This document shows, piece by piece, positions 31,879 through 41,989 of a DNA stretch of 64,000 nt. The DNA lies in assembly GCA_947259075.1 (NCBI GenBank), contig CAMYKQ010000028.1, positions 1 through 64,000 on the forward strand. Reading direction: 5' to 3'. Positions within the stretch are counted from its first letter, which is position 1; every line of letters begins with the position of its first letter. The stretch comes from an uncultured Gammaproteobacteria bacterium (GTDB lineage Bacteria; Pseudomonadota; Gammaproteobacteria; DRLM01). The notes below the pieces were generated by a model. It was given only the letters and a program-made list of their open reading frames with translations. It made no database searches and had not been told where the DNA came from. Position numbers and translations under genes: made by a program.

Positions 31879-32922
31879 ATGACGATGAAAAAGCTGTATC
31901 ACACAAAACATTCCGCCCTGGCAAAAATCAGCGGCCTGTTGCTCACTCTGCTGTTAGGCGGCTGTCTCAGCGACGGCAGTGAACTGATTCCGGCGGAAGA
32001 GAACGCGGTGCGGGTCAGCGGCCTTACCGTGGGTATCGGCGTCACACCGACTTACACCTGGAATGTCGGCCCCATCTCCTCGCTCAACGTGGTGCGTCTG
32101 AGTGACCCCACCAACCCGGTATGGGGCTTCAGTGTGTTCAACGACACGGTTTCCTCGCCGGTCACCCACGGCAATATCCCCAGTGGCGCGCAAGGGGTAG
32201 GCGGCAGTGAACCCATTCTCACCGCGGGGATACAATACCGGGTACTGATCGAGCGGCGCACGGAGGGAAGAAGCTTTACCGCCTTCTTCACCCCGCCCGA
32301 CGGCACCGTCACCAGCACCATACCCGCCGCGCTCAGCAGTTCCGCCGCGGGCGCGCATGCCTTAGCGCTGACCGCCAACGGCACGCCGTGGAGCTGGGGC
32401 GCCAACGGCAGCGGTCAATTGGGCACGGCAACCGCGGGCGCGCAGGGCGCGCCGCAAGCGCCGGGGCTGACGCAGGTGGTGGCGGTGGCGGCGGGCGGCG
32501 CCCACAGTTTGGCCGTTACCGCCGACGGCGCGGTGTGGAGCTGGGGCGCCAACGGCAGCGGCCAATTGGGCGGCGGCGGCACGGCCGACAGCGCGGTGCC
32601 GCTACGCGTGCGCGGTTTAAGCGGCGTGACCGCCGTGGCGGCGGGCGAGCGGCACTCGCTGGCGCTCACCGCCGGCGGCGCGGTGTGGGCCTGGGGCGAG
32701 AACAGCAGCAGTCAATTGGGTGACGGCACCACGGTGAACCGCGACACGCCGGTGCAAGTCGGCTTCCTCGGTAAGATAGCGGCCATCGCCGCGGGCAAGC
32801 TGCATTCCATGGCCTTGGCGCAAGACGGCACGGTGTGGAGCTGGGGCGGCAATTATCAAGGCCAATTGGGCGATGGCAGCGCCGCCAACGCGGCGGCGCC
32901 GGTGCAAGTGCATGCGCCGTGA
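31879..32922 (+). CDS. RCC1-repeat lipoprotein
   Basis: 347 aa (an ATG 6 bases later is equally possible). The lipobox LLGGC follows a hydrophobic segment, so it is a surface or periplasmic lipoprotein. After an Ig-like or unique region (residues about 40-150) come four RCC1/BLIP-II repeats of about 50 residues, each with a WSWG/WAWG...GQLG core. A full RCC1 propeller needs about seven blades, so it must oligomerise or be a partial array. The first two repeats share a 36-bp stretch with one mismatch (32388-32423 and 32535-32570), a sign of recent duplication. The binding partner is unknown. Confidence 0.85.
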   Translation: MTMKKLYHTKHSALAKISGLLLTLLLGGCLSDGSELIPAEENAVRVSGLTVGIGVTPTYTWNVGPISSLNVVRLSDPTNPVWGFSVFNDTVSSPVTHGNIPSGAQGVGGSEPILTAGIQYRVLIERRTEGRSFTAFFTPPDGTVTSTIPAALSSSAAGAHALALTANGTPWSWGANGSGQLGTATAGAQGAPQAPGLTQVVAVAAGGAHSLAVTADGAVWSWGANGSGQLGGGGTADSAVPLRVRGLSGVTAVAAGERHSLALTAGGAVWAWGENSSSQLGDGTTVNRDTPVQVGFLGKIAAIAAGKLHSMALAQDGTVWSWGGNYQGQLGDGSAANAAAPVQVHAP

Positions 32923-33006
32923 CACCGCTTCAGCGCGGCCGTCCCCGGCACACTGCAGCAGCGCGTCCCGTCTCCGGCGGCGCGGGGCTGATGCAGCGGC
33001 GGCCCG

Positions 33007-34071
33007 CTAACGCACCCGCGCCATCAACACGACGGCCAAGATTAGAAATAAGACCGTGGGCAAGGCGGCGCTCATCAGGGCGGGAAATTGATAGACCAAA
33101 CCGACGTAGCTGAAGGTTTGATCGAGCAAGTAAAAGCCGATGCCCACGAGCATGCCGACGAAGATGCGCTGCCCCACCCCCACCGAGCGCAGCGGCCCGA
33201 AGATGAAGGGGATGGAGAGAAACACCATGACGATGGTGGTGAGCGGCAAGACTAATTTATTCCACAGTGCGAGATAATAGCGGTCGGTGCTTAGACCGTT
33301 GTCTTTGAGATAGCGGATGTAATCCACCAAACCCTGCACCGACAGGCTGTCGGGTTTGACCGCCACCACCTCGATCATCTCCGGCGTCAGCAGCGAACGC
33401 CACTCCAGTTCGGCGAAGTGCTCGGTGCCCACCCCGCTCACGTCGATGCGGCTGCGTTCGACTTTTTGCAGCCGCCATTTTTCGCCGCTGTAACGGCCGC
33501 TATCCGCCACGGTCATGGTGCGCAGGCGGCGTGCCTCATCAAACTCGTAGATGCTCACGCCCTTCACTTCATTCTGCGAGGGCACCTCGAGAATATGGAT
33601 GAATATCTGGCCATCTCGGGCCCACAGGCCGTTGTCACTGGTGATGGCGAAACGTTCGGCCAGTGCCGTGCTGCGCATATTGTGGGCGAATTTTTCCGCC
33701 GGCGGCGCCAGGTATTCGCCGAGTATCACCGCCAGCGCCATCCACAACAGACCTACTTTCATCACCGCCAAGGCGATGCGCGCCACCGAGATGCCGGCCG
33801 CGCGCATCACCAGCAGCTCGTTATTGCTGGCTAGGATGCCGAGACCGATGACGCTGCCCAGCAACGCGACCACGGGAAACAATTGATAGGCCAGCCGCGG
33901 CAGGGTGAGCAGGACATACTGCGCGGCGTGCATCAGGTCGTAATCGCCCTTGCCCACCGAATCCAGTTCCGCCACGAAGGCGCCGAAGGAGAACAGCGCC
34001 ATGAGCACCAGCAGCACGATGAAGGTGCTGCCGGCGATGCTCAGGCCGATGTAACGATCAAGCAGATTCAT
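33007..34071 (-). CDS. lptG: LPS export ABC transporter permease LptG
   Basis: 354 aa inner-membrane subunit of the LptB2FG complex, which extracts lipopolysaccharide from the inner membrane and pushes it along the LptC-A-D bridge. Six membrane helices (three N-terminal, three C-terminal) flank a periplasmic beta-jellyroll. The N-terminal LLDRYIGLSI and the C-terminal cluster of helices fit LptG. Its start overlaps lptF by 14 bases. LptB is not in the window. Confidence 0.95.
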   Translation of the reverse strand: MNLLDRYIGLSIAGSTFIVLLVLMALFSFGAFVAELDSVGKGDYDLMHAAQYVLLTLPRLAYQLFPVVALLGSVIGLGILASNNELLVMRAAGISVARIALAVMKVGLLWMALAVILGEYLAPPAEKFAHNMRSTALAERFAITSDNGLWARDGQIFIHILEVPSQNEVKGVSIYEFDEARRLRTMTVADSGRYSGEKWRLQKVERSRIDVSGVGTEHFAELEWRSLLTPEMIEVVAVKPDSLSVQGLVDYIRYLKDNGLSTDRYYLALWNKLVLPLTTIVMVFLSIPFIFGPLRSVGVGQRIFVGMLVGIGFYLLDQTFSYVGLVYQFPALMSAALPTVLFLILAVVLMARVR

Positions 34072-35161
34072 GCGCGGCCCCGTTGGCGGAGAAGCGCCAC
34101 TTCACCCCCATTTGCCTCACGGCCAGCACGAGCACCAGCAGCAGTAACAAGGCATGCACCCACCACATGCCGATGTAGGGCGGCACCGTGCCTTGCTCCA
34201 GCCACGAACGCGACACCACCAGTAAATTCATATAGACCACGTACACCAGCACCGCGACGAAGAGCTTGGCGAAACGCCCCTGACGCGGCGTGGTGCGGCT
34301 GAGCGGCACCGCCAAGGCGGCGAGCAGCAGCGTCGCCAGCGGCATGGCGATGCGCCATTGCAGCTCGGCAACCTCATGCCGCTCCTTCCCGCCCAGCAGG
34401 GCCGGGGTGGGATAGGCGATCACCTTGCGGGCGCTGCTCACCACCGCGCGTTCTTCCACCAGCAGACCGTGCTCCTTGAACTGAATGACTTTGAATTGCG
34501 GATCGCCGGGCTGGCCTTCGTAACGGTAACCGTTCTGCAACACCAAATAGCGGTCGCCCGCGGTTTCATCCACGAAGTAATAGCCGCGCTCCGCCGCCAG
34601 CACATTGCGCACTCCTTGCGGGCCTTGGGTCTCGACGAAGACGTTCTCCATGGTGCGGCCGTCATTGCTGAGGGTTTCGACGTAGAACACCAGCTTGCCG
34701 TCGCGCAACTCGCGGAAACGCCCCTCGGCCATGCCGCGGGTATCGGCGCCCGCCTTCAAGGCGTCGGTGATGCGATAGCTCTGCTCCTCCGCCCACGGCC
34801 CGGCGTACAGCGAGATGCCCGCGACCAGCCCGGCGAAACCGAAGGCGGCCCACAACACCGTGCGCAGCAGGCGGCCCGTGCCCACGCCGCAGGCCGCCAG
34901 CGCCAGCATCTCGTTGTCCTTATACAAGCGCCCGAAGGCGATGAGCACGGCGAAGAACAGCGCCAGCGGCAACAGCGTCACCAGATTGCTGAGCGATTTC
35001 AGCGCCAGCAATTGCACCACGACATCGCCCGGGAGATTCCCGCCCTCGGCGTCGGCCAAGAGGCGGATGAAACGATTGCTCACATAAATGACGTACAGCA
35101 CCCCGGTGACCGCGATCAGGGCCAGCACTATTTCGCGCAGTAAATAGCGGCTGATTATCAC
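34058..35161 (-). CDS. lptF: LPS export ABC transporter permease LptF
   Basis: 367 aa partner of LptG with the same six-helix plus periplasmic jellyroll layout. The N-terminus IISRYLLREIVLALIAVTGVL and the segment YKDNEMLALAACGVG (coupling helix contacting LptB) are typical. It is the first gene of the lptF-lptG pair and is transcribed away from pepA, the standard gammaproteobacterial arrangement. Confidence 0.95.
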   Translation of the reverse strand: MIISRYLLREIVLALIAVTGVLYVIYVSNRFIRLLADAEGGNLPGDVVVQLLALKSLSNLVTLLPLALFFAVLIAFGRLYKDNEMLALAACGVGTGRLLRTVLWAAFGFAGLVAGISLYAGPWAEEQSYRITDALKAGADTRGMAEGRFRELRDGKLVFYVETLSNDGRTMENVFVETQGPQGVRNVLAAERGYYFVDETAGDRYLVLQNGYRYEGQPGDPQFKVIQFKEHGLLVEERAVVSSARKVIAYPTPALLGGKERHEVAELQWRIAMPLATLLLAALAVPLSRTTPRQGRFAKLFVAVLVYVVYMNLLVVSRSWLEQGTVPPYIGMWWVHALLLLLVLVLAVRQMGVKWRFSANGAAHESA

Positions 35162-35482
35162 CGTCTACTCCACCGCGCCGCGCGCCGGGGACCGCGCTGG
35201 AAAACGGCGTCTTTTGCGGTACACTGTGAACTCATAGAGTTTTTCCTTTTATTCCTCGCGGCCCGGCGCGAACAGGCTTATACCATAGCAAATGCCACAA
35301 GACTTGAGATGAGGGGTGGGCGTTCTCATGCAAGGCGAACTAGTGAATCGCGCCCCCGCCCCTTGCGGGGCCGCGGGAAGTCCTTTATATCAGCACCCGT
35401 GTTCACTATCGCGCGGCGAGGCCCAGCCCTCACGGTACTTTAATCGCCGGCATACTAAATGGCGCACTCAACAGGAGCAAAC
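35162..35482. other. lptF-pepA divergent intergenic region
   Basis: About 320 bp with no supported gene. It must hold the promoters for lptFG and for pepA-holC-valS. A TACACT hexamer near 35219 could be a -10, but no matching -35 is convincing. Confidence 0.4.
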
Positions 35483-36982
35483 ATGGATTTCACGGTAAAG
35501 AGCGGCACCCCGGAAAAACAACGCAGCGCGTGTCTGGTGCTGGGGATTTTGGAAGCGCGGCATCTGTCGCCCGCGGCGGAAAAGGCGGATGAGGCCGCCG
35601 GCGGCTTCATCACCCAGCTGCTGCGCCGCGGCGATATGGACGGCAAACTCGGCCAAACCCTGCTGCTGCACAATGTCCCCAACCTCGCCGCCGACCGGGT
35701 GCTGCTGATCGGCTGCGGCCCCAGCCGCGAGCTGGGCGACAGCCAATTCCGCAAAATCATCGCCAAGGCCGCCACCACGCTCAACGACACCGGCGCCAGC
35801 GAGGCGGTGAGCTATCTCGCCGAACTGCCGGTGAAGGGCCGCGACACGGCGTGGAAGGTGCGCCAAACCGTGGAGAGCTGCGAAGACGCGCTCTATCGCT
35901 ACGAACAGACCAAGAGCAAAAAAGACGAGACCCGCCGCCCGCTGCGCAAGCTCGTCATCAACGTCGCCGAGCGCGGCGAACTTGCCGGCGCGGAAGCCGC
36001 GGCGCGCACCGGCATGGCCGTGGCCGCGGGCATCAAGCTCACCAAGGAGCTGGGCGATCTGCCGCCGAACATCTGCACCCCGAGCTATCTCGCCGATCAG
36101 GCCCTCGCCCTGGCCAAGCGTCACAAGGCGCTCAAGGTCAAGGTGCTCAATACATCCGACATGGAAAAACTGGGCATGGGCGCCCTGCTGGCCGTCGCGC
36201 GCGGCAGCGAGGAGCCGCCCAAATTCATCATCGCCGAGTACCGCGGCGGCAAAAAAGGCGACAAGCCCGTGGCGCTGGTGGGCAAGGGCGTGACCTTCGA
36301 CTCCGGCGGCATCTCCATCAAGCCCGCCGCCGCCATGGATGAAATGAAATACGATATGTGCGGCGCCGCCAGCGTGCTCGGCACCCTCGCCGCCATCGCC
36401 GAGATGAAGCTCACCATCAACGTCGTGGGTCTGATCCCCGCCACCGAAAACCTGCCCAGCGGCCTCGCCACCAAACCCGGCGACGTGGTCACCAGCCTCT
36501 CGGGCCAGACTATCGAGATCCTCAACACCGACGCCGAGGGCCGCCTGATCCTCTGCGACGCGCTGACCTATGCCGAGCGCTTCGATCCCGTGGCGGTGAT
36601 CGACATCGCCACCCTCACCGGCGCCTGCGTCATCGCCCTCGGCAAACACGCCTCCGGCCTGCTGGGCAATCATCCGCCGCTGCTGCATGCGCTGCTCAAC
36701 GCGGGCAAAGACACCGGCGACCGCGCCTGGGAGCTGCCGCTGTGGGAGGAATATCAGGAGTCGCTCAAGACCAATTTCGCCGATATGGCCAACGTCGGCG
36801 GACGCGAAGGCGGCACCATCACCGCCGCCTGCTTCCTCTCGCGCTTCACGAAAAAATATCACTGGGCGCATTTGGACATCGCCGGTACGGCTTGGGTCAC
36901 GGGCGAGAAGAAAGGCGCCACCGGCCGGCCCGTGCCCTTGCTCGCGCAGTTCTTGATGCAACGCGCGGACGGCGGCAAATAA
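35483..36982 (+). CDS. pepA: Leucyl aminopeptidase (M17)
   Basis: 499 aa from the ATG at 35483, preceded by AGGAG (an in-frame ATG at 35459 is less likely). It is a hexameric di-zinc aminopeptidase. The metal and active-site segments [11 protein letters not shown] and [10 protein letters not shown] are intact. In E. coli PepA also binds DNA at Xer sites and at carAB; whether it does so here is unknown. It is first in the pepA-holC-orf-valS run. Confidence 0.97.
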   Translation: MDFTVKSGTPEKQRSACLVLGILEARHLSPAAEKADEAAGGFITQLLRRGDMDGKLGQTLLLHNVPNLAADRVLLIGCGPSRELGDSQFRKIIAKAATTLNDTGASEAVSYLAELPVKGRDTAWKVRQTVESCEDALYRYEQTKSKKDETRRPLRKLVINVAERGELAGAEAAARTGMAVAAGIKLTKELGDLPPNICTPSYLADQALALAKRHKALKVKVLNTSDMEKLGMGALLAVARGSEEPPKFIIAEYRGGKKGDKPVALVGKGVTFDSGGISIKPAAAMDEMKYDMCGAASVLGTLAAIAEMKLTINVVGLIPATENLPSGLATKPGDVVTSLSGQTIEILNTDAEGRLILCDALTYAERFDPVAVIDIATLTGACVIALGKHASGLLGNHPPLLHALLNAGKDTGDRAWELPLWEEYQESLKTNFADMANVGGREGGTITAACFLSRFTKKYHWAHLDIAGTAWVTGEKKGATGRPVPLLAQFLMQRADGGK

Positions 36983-37001
36983 GCCGCCCAGCCACGGACT
37001 C

Positions 37002-37448
37002 ATGACCCGCGTCGATTTTTACGTGCTGGAAGACGCCGCCCCCCAAGGGCGGGAGCGGCTGGCCTGCCGCCTCGCGGACAAGGCCTTCCGCCTCGGGCAG
37101 CCGGTCTACATCCACACCCGCTCGCGCGACCACGCGGCGGCGCTGGACGATTTGCTGTGGACCTTCCGTGCCGGCAGCTTCGTGCCACACGAGCTGTACG
37201 GCGCGGCAGACGCCGCGGACAGCCCCGTGCTCATCGGCCACGAAGACCCGCCCGGGCACGCCCACACATTGCTGATCAATCTGGCCGACACGGTGCCCAG
37301 CTTCTTCAGCCGCTTCGAAAGGGTGCTGGAGATGGTGGATCAAAACCAGGACAATAAGCTCGCCGGCCGCGAACGGTTTCGTTTTTACCGCGACCGGGGT
37401 TATGCTCTACACACGCACACACTGAGCGCACAGGCCGAGGATGAGTGA
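37002..37448 (+). CDS. holC: DNA polymerase III chi subunit
   Basis: 148 aa. Chi links the clamp loader (via psi) to single-stranded DNA-binding protein. The N-terminal VDFYVLED and the later NLADTVPSFFSRFERVLEMV match HolC. The position between pepA and valS is diagnostic in gammaproteobacteria. It overlaps the next small gene by 8 bases. Confidence 0.95.
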   Translation: MTRVDFYVLEDAAPQGRERLACRLADKAFRLGQPVYIHTRSRDHAAALDDLLWTFRAGSFVPHELYGAADAADSPVLIGHEDPPGHAHTLLINLADTVPSFFSRFERVLEMVDQNQDNKLAGRERFRFYRDRGYALHTHTLSAQAEDE

Positions 37449-37800
37449 CGACACCCGCAATCTCTCCCCCTCCGCCGCGGGCACCCCGCCGGTGCTGCGG
37501 GATGTCGTCGTGCCCGGCGAGGACGCGGAGATTCCGGTGCTCGATCCCTCGCAAGCGGTGAGCGAAACCCTGGAACTGCTCTCGGCCGAGGCCATGGCGG
37601 AACTGGCCGACACCCTGCAACTCTCGCTCACCCGCGAGTTGAATTACGCCATCGACGGCGCGGTGTATGAACGGCTGCAAGCGGCGATGGAAGAAGTCGC
37701 CAGCAGCGTGAAACAAAACTTACATCAACAACTGGAACATATGCTCCCCGATTTGGTACAAGCCGCGGTGCAACAACAACTCAAACACAAAGACCATTAA
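37441..37800 (+). CDS. Conserved hypothetical protein between holC and valS
   Basis: 119 aa. The first 45 residues are Pro/Asp-rich and probably disordered. The rest is helical with heptad-like spacing ([44 protein letters not shown]), suggesting a coiled coil. A GAGG site precedes the ATG, which lies within the holC end. Small proteins of this type are common at this locus; function is unknown, and a link to the clamp loader is only positional. Confidence 0.75.
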   Translation: MSDDTRNLSPSAAGTPPVLRDVVVPGEDAEIPVLDPSQAVSETLELLSAEAMAELADTLQLSLTRELNYAIDGAVYERLQAAMEEVASSVKQNLHQQLEHMLPDLVQAAVQQQLKHKDH

Positions 37801-37867
37801 ACACGGCCGCGGCGCCACACGCGGCCCGCGCTCAACCTCAGCCCTTTTCGCTCAATCCGGACCCTCC

Positions 37868-40774
37868 ATGGACAAGACGTACAATCCCCACGCTATCGAA
37901 CAACATTGGTATAACACTTGGGAACAGGCCGGCTACTTCGCCCCGCAAGGTGTCAGCCCTCACCCCATCCCTCTCCCAGAGGGAGAGCCGGCGAAGAGTG
38001 AATCGGCCGGCGCGCCCTATTGCATCATGATCCCGCCGCCCAATGTGACGGGCAGCCTGCACATGGGCCATGCTTTTCAAGACACCCTCATGGACACGCT
38101 GATCCGCTATCAGCGCATGAACGGCCGCAACACCTTGTGGCAACCCGGCGCCGACCACGCCGGCATCGCCACCCAGATGGTGGTGGAGCGCCAGCTTAGC
38201 CAGCAGGGCAAGAGCCGTCACGATCTCGGCCGCGAGGCCTTTCTCGACGCGGTATGGAAATGGAAGGGCGAATCGGGCGGCACCATCACCCGCCAGCTGC
38301 GCCGCCTCGGCGCCTCGCCCGACTGGTCGCGCGAGCGCTTCACCATGGACGAGGGTTTGTCGGAGGCCGTGCGCGAAGTCTTTGTGCGCCTCCATGAAGA
38401 AGGCCTGATCTATCGCGGCAAGCGCCTGGTGAATTGGGACCCGGTGCTGCACACGGCGGTGTCCGATCTTGAAGTGATCTCCGAAGAAGAAAACGGCAGC
38501 CTGTGGCATATGCGCTATCCGCTCGCCGACGGCAGCGGTCATCTGGTCGTCGCCACCACGCGGCCGGAAACCATGCTGGGCGACGCGGCGGTGGCGGTGC
38601 ATCCCGAAGATGAACGCTATCAGCATCTCATCGGCAAGCAGATCAAGCTGCCCTTGACCGAACGCTTGATCCCCATCATCGCCGATGAATATGTTGATAA
38701 GGAATTCGGCACCGGCTGCGTGAAGATCACGCCGGCGCATGACTTCAATGATTACGCGGTGGGACAGCGGCACGGCTTGCCTCTCATCAACATCTTCACC
38801 AGCGACGCCCGCATCAACGAGGCGGCGCCCGAACAATATTTTGGACTCGACCGCTTCGAGGCGCGCAAACGCGTGGTCGCCGATCTCGACACGGCGGGCC
38901 TGCTGGAAAAGATCGAACCGCACAAACTCAAAGTGCCGCGCGGCGACCGCAGCGGCGCGGTGATCGAACCCCTGCTCACCGATCAGTGGTACGTGAAGGT
39001 GGGTCCGCTGGCGCAACCGGCGATTGAGGCCGTGGAGAGCGGCGCGATCAAATTCGTGCCCGACAACTGGAAGAACACCTATTTCGAGTGGATGCGCAAC
39101 ATCGAAGACTGGTGCATTTCGCGCCAGATCTGGTGGGGCCACCGCATCCCGGCGTGGTATGACGATCAGGGCAATATCTACGTCGCGCGCGACAGCGCAG
39201 CGGCACACGCGCAAGCCCGCGCGCACCACGGCAAAGATGTCGATTTGAGACAAGACGAGGACGTGCTCGACACTTGGTTCAGCTCGGCGCTGTGGCCGTT
39301 TTCGACCTTAGGCTGGCCGCAACAGACACCCGAGTTGAAAACTTTTTACCCCACCAGCGTGCTGGTCACCGGCTTCGACATCATCTTCTTCTGGGTGGCG
39401 CGGATGATCATGATGGGCCTGAAGTTCACCGGCGAGGTGCCCTTCCGCGAAGTCTACATCCACGGCCTGGTGCGCGACGCCCACGGCCAGAAAATGTCGA
39501 AGTCCAAGGGCAATGTGCTGGACCCCATCGACCTCATCGACGGCATCGATCTTGATTCCTTGGTGAAGAAGCGCACCACCGGCTTGATGCGCCCCGAAGA
39601 CGCTCCGCGCATCGAAAAAGCGACACGCAAAGAATTTCCGGATGGCATCGCCGCCTACGGCACCGACGCCATGCGCTATACCTTCGCCTCGCTGGCCTCC
39701 ACCGGCCGCGACATCAAATTCGATCTGGGCCGCATCGAGGGCTACCGCAATTTCTGTAACAAGATTTGGAACGCCTCGCGTTACGTGCTCATGAATACCG
39801 AAGGACAGGATTGCGGCCAAGAATGTAGCCTGGGTGTAGCGCAGCGAAACCCGGGAAGCCACGGTGGTGAACGCCACGAAACCCCGGGTTCCACTTCGTT
39901 CCACCCAGACCACATCGAACTCAGCCTCGCCGACCGCTGGATACGCTCGCGTTTGCAGATCGTCACGCGCCAGGCGCGCGAGCACTGCGAGGCCTACCGC
40001 TTCGATCTCATGGCGCAGACGCTCTACGAATTCACCTGGAACGAGTTCTGCGATTGGTATCTGGAACTGAGCAAGCCGGTGCTCAACGCCGAGGACAGCA
40101 GTGCGGCGGCGCGGCGCGGCACGCGGCGCACTTTGGTCGAGGTGCTGGAAAACATATTACGTCTCGCTCATCCCTTGATGCCCTATATCACCGAGGAGAT
40201 CTGGCAGCGCGTCGCGGCGCTGGCGGGCAAACAAGGCGAGACCATCATGCTGCAGGCCTATCCCATCGCAGACGAGGCGCTCGTCGATCACGCCGCCACC
40301 GGCGAGATGCAATGGGTGATGGAATTCATCCTCGGCGTGCGCAAGATCCGCGGTGAAATGAATATCCCGCCCCGCAAACCGCTGCCGGTGTTATTACAGA
40401 ATTGGAGCGAGGACGACCGCCGCCGCGTGGAAAATACGCGTCGCTACAGCGTGTTTCTCAGCTCATTGGAAACCATCGACTTCCTCGACTCCAATCAAAC
40501 CGCACCGGACGCCGCGACCGCCCTCGTCGGCGAGATGAAGATTCTGATTCCGATGGCGGGCTTAATCGACAAAGAGGCGGAATTGGCGCGTTTGAGCAAG
40601 GAAATTGAAAAGCTCACGAAGGATGTTCAGCGCTGCGAAGAGAAGCTGCAAAACCCCAACTTCGCCGACAAGGCGCCCACACAGGTGGTGGCCAAAGAGC
40701 GCCAGCGCGTGGATGAGATGCGCTCATCCTTGAGCCAGCTGGCGGAACAACGCCAGCGGATCAGCGCCATGTAA
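37868..40774 (+). CDS. valS: Valyl-tRNA synthetase with two repeat-derived insertions
   Basis: 968 aa (E. coli 951). A class I synthetase charging tRNA-Val and editing threonine. The HIGH-type motif is [13 protein letters not shown], the KMSKS motif is present ([10 protein letters not shown]), and the CP1 editing domain ([10 protein letters not shown]) is intact. A C-terminal coiled coil ([17 protein letters not shown]) completes it. Two segments do not belong to the family. About residues 28-44 are encoded by a CCCTCTCCC-type palindrome (37951-37996). About 27 extra residues after NTEGQDCG are encoded by an imperfect palindrome (39823-39911). Both keep the frame and fall in peripheral loops, so the enzyme should remain active. 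Confidence 0.96.
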   Translation: MDKTYNPHAIEQHWYNTWEQAGYFAPQGVSPHPIPLPEGEPAKSESAGAPYCIMIPPPNVTGSLHMGHAFQDTLMDTLIRYQRMNGRNTLWQPGADHAGIATQMVVERQLSQQGKSRHDLGREAFLDAVWKWKGESGGTITRQLRRLGASPDWSRERFTMDEGLSEAVREVFVRLHEEGLIYRGKRLVNWDPVLHTAVSDLEVISEEENGSLWHMRYPLADGSGHLVVATTRPETMLGDAAVAVHPEDERYQHLIGKQIKLPLTERLIPIIADEYVDKEFGTGCVKITPAHDFNDYAVGQRHGLPLINIFTSDARINEAAPEQYFGLDRFEARKRVVADLDTAGLLEKIEPHKLKVPRGDRSGAVIEPLLTDQWYVKVGPLAQPAIEAVESGAIKFVPDNWKNTYFEWMRNIEDWCISRQIWWGHRIPAWYDDQGNIYVARDSAAAHAQARAHHGKDVDLRQDEDVLDTWFSSALWPFSTLGWPQQTPELKTFYPTSVLVTGFDIIFFWVARMIMMGLKFTGEVPFREVYIHGLVRDAHGQKMSKSKGNVLDPIDLIDGIDLDSLVKKRTTGLMRPEDAPRIEKATRKEFPDGIAAYGTDAMRYTFASLASTGRDIKFDLGRIEGYRNFCNKIWNASRYVLMNTEGQDCGQECSLGVAQRNPGSHGGERHETPGSTSFHPDHIELSLADRWIRSRLQIVTRQAREHCEAYRFDLMAQTLYEFTWNEFCDWYLELSKPVLNAEDSSAAARRGTRRTLVEVLENILRLAHPLMPYITEEIWQRVAALAGKQGETIMLQAYPIADEALVDHAATGEMQWVMEFILGVRKIRGEMNIPPRKPLPVLLQNWSEDDRRRVENTRRYSVFLSSLETIDFLDSNQTAPDAATALVGEMKILIPMAGLIDKEAELARLSKEIEKLTKDVQRCEEKLQNPNFADKAPTQVVAKERQRVDEMRSSLSQLAEQRQRISAM
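37951..37996. repeat. Dispersed palindrome inside valS (in frame)
   Basis: CCCTCACCCCATCCCTCTCCC followed by AGAGGGAGAG: the same module found between genes elsewhere in the window. It is translated as roughly [13 protein letters not shown] between the ValS start region and its CIMIPPPN motif. Confidence 0.85.
39823..39911. repeat. Second palindromic insertion inside valS (in frame)
   Basis: CTGGGTGTAGCGCAGCG...ACCCGGG is answered by an imperfect reverse complement, CCCGGGTT...CGTTCCACCCAG. Arms of about 28 bp enclose a short loop. It is translated as the extra stretch between NTEGQDCG and LSLADRW. Confidence 0.85.
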
Positions 40775-40811
40775 AAGTGCCCGGCCGCGGCCGGAGCGGG
40801 ACGGGCTTATA

Positions 40812-41522
40812 TCAAGCCGTTTGTTGCTCAGTGGCGTCGTCGATGCGTTCCAAACGGTAACCATGCTGATACACGGCGCTCAAACGCCATCCTAATTCGG
40901 GGCTCAAGCCCAATTTATTACGGATGCGGCTCATATGCGTATCGACGGTGCGAGTGTTGAGGTCCGCCCGCTGCCCCCACACGCTCTCCATGATGTGCTT
41001 ACGCGAAATCAAACGCCCGACATTGCGCAGCAGGAACGCCGCCAGATCGAATTCCTTATGCGTGAGTTCCAGCGTCTCGCCGTCGCGAGAAATCGCGCGG
41101 CGCACGCCGTCCACGGCATAATCACCGATTTCGAAAACCTTGTCTTCCGCCAGCTGCATGCCAGCGCGCCGCGCCAGGGCGGTAATGCGCGCCAACATTT
41201 CCAAGGGTTTCACCGGCTTGATCATATAGTCATCGGCACCGCGCTCCAAGGCGGAGACGATGTCCTGTTCGCTATCGCGCACCGTAATGAAGATCACGGG
41301 AATACGCCATTCAAGCCGCTCGCGCACTTGCTCTAAAACCACGTCACCGTTGATGTCGGGCAGCAACCAATCGAGCACGAGCAAATCAAAACTGTCAGTG
41401 GACACCGCGCGTAAAAATTTTTCGCCTCTAGCGAAATGCACGCACACATGCCCCGCCGCTTCCAGCCAGACCTGCATGTAACGCGCCTGTTCCAGGTCGT
41501 CTTCAAGCAATGCAATTCGCAA
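40812..41522 (-). CDS. OmpR-family response regulator (orphan)
   Basis: 236 aa. The receiver domain has the acidic pair E7/D8/D9, the phospho-aspartate D51 in LLVLDWLLPD, a switch Thr and the lysine in MIKPVKP. The C-terminal winged helix has the wHTH recognition region RTVDTHMSRIRNKLG. The start is TTG after a strong GGGGGGA site. No histidine kinase is adjacent, so the partner is elsewhere. It diverges from the OmpA-family gene, a plausible target. Confidence 0.92.
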   Translation of the reverse strand: MRIALLEDDLEQARYMQVWLEAAGHVCVHFARGEKFLRAVSTDSFDLLVLDWLLPDINGDVVLEQVRERLEWRIPVIFITVRDSEQDIVSALERGADDYMIKPVKPLEMLARITALARRAGMQLAEDKVFEIGDYAVDGVRRAISRDGETLELTHKEFDLAAFLLRNVGRLISRKHIMESVWGQRADLNTRTVDTHMSRIRNKLGLSPELGWRLSAVYQHGYRLERIDDATEQQTA

Positions 41523-41989
41523 TGTTATCCCCCCGCAATAGACAAACTCAGAAAATCCACACTGGCTTGAAGTCGCGCCAACATCTCGCTTCGTCTGTTA
41601 TTTTCAATTGGAACAGCATGTTACACGATAATGGCCTGGCGCGCAAAAGGGAAAACCCATGCTAGGGCAAGCACATAGCCAATACACCGCAAGAAAGACG
41701 GGGCCAACAGCGCCAATATTTGATCGCTTCGCCACCCAGCGATTGAGCAAGCCCTCGGCACCGTCATTCCATGCCCCCCCGTAATACACCTCATAATTTG
41801 TGAATTTCTGTGAAGGCGGGGTGAATATTTGTAAATTCGAGTTGTTACGCATTGTATCCCCGCCTTTGGCTCCCTACTATTTGCGCAGGCCAAACGCGAA
41901 CCGATGTTCATATCCGAAATATCAGTGACGCGTGGCGGCGCAACGAATTTTTGATCTAACAACGTAACCAACCTTAAGGGGATAATTAA
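41523..41989. other. Divergent regulatory region, no supported gene
   Basis: 467 bp between the response regulator and the OmpA-family gene. Two similar AT-rich segments, AATTTGTGAATTTC (41795) and ATATTTGTAAATTC (41825), repeat about 31 bp apart, i.e. on one DNA face. They are candidate binding sites for an OmpR-type regulator. Short ORFs here lack ribosome sites and family resemblance. Confidence 0.4.

Noticed and set aside
32388-32922. CRISPR-like or VNTR repeats
   Set aside because: The periodicity is codon-based and encodes RCC1 blades; it is a protein repeat.
35468-37003. A 511-codon open frame on the minus strand over pepA
   Set aside because: It is the antisense shadow of pepA in GC-rich DNA: low-complexity Gly/Ala/His composition, no ribosome site, no family resemblance.
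37838-39253. A 471-codon minus-strand frame over valS
   Set aside because: Antisense shadow of valS, with no recognisable domain or start signal.
41604-41852. 82-codon minus-strand ORF upstream of the OmpA-family gene
   Set aside because: No family resemblance or ribosome site, and mixed composition; treated as regulatory DNA.
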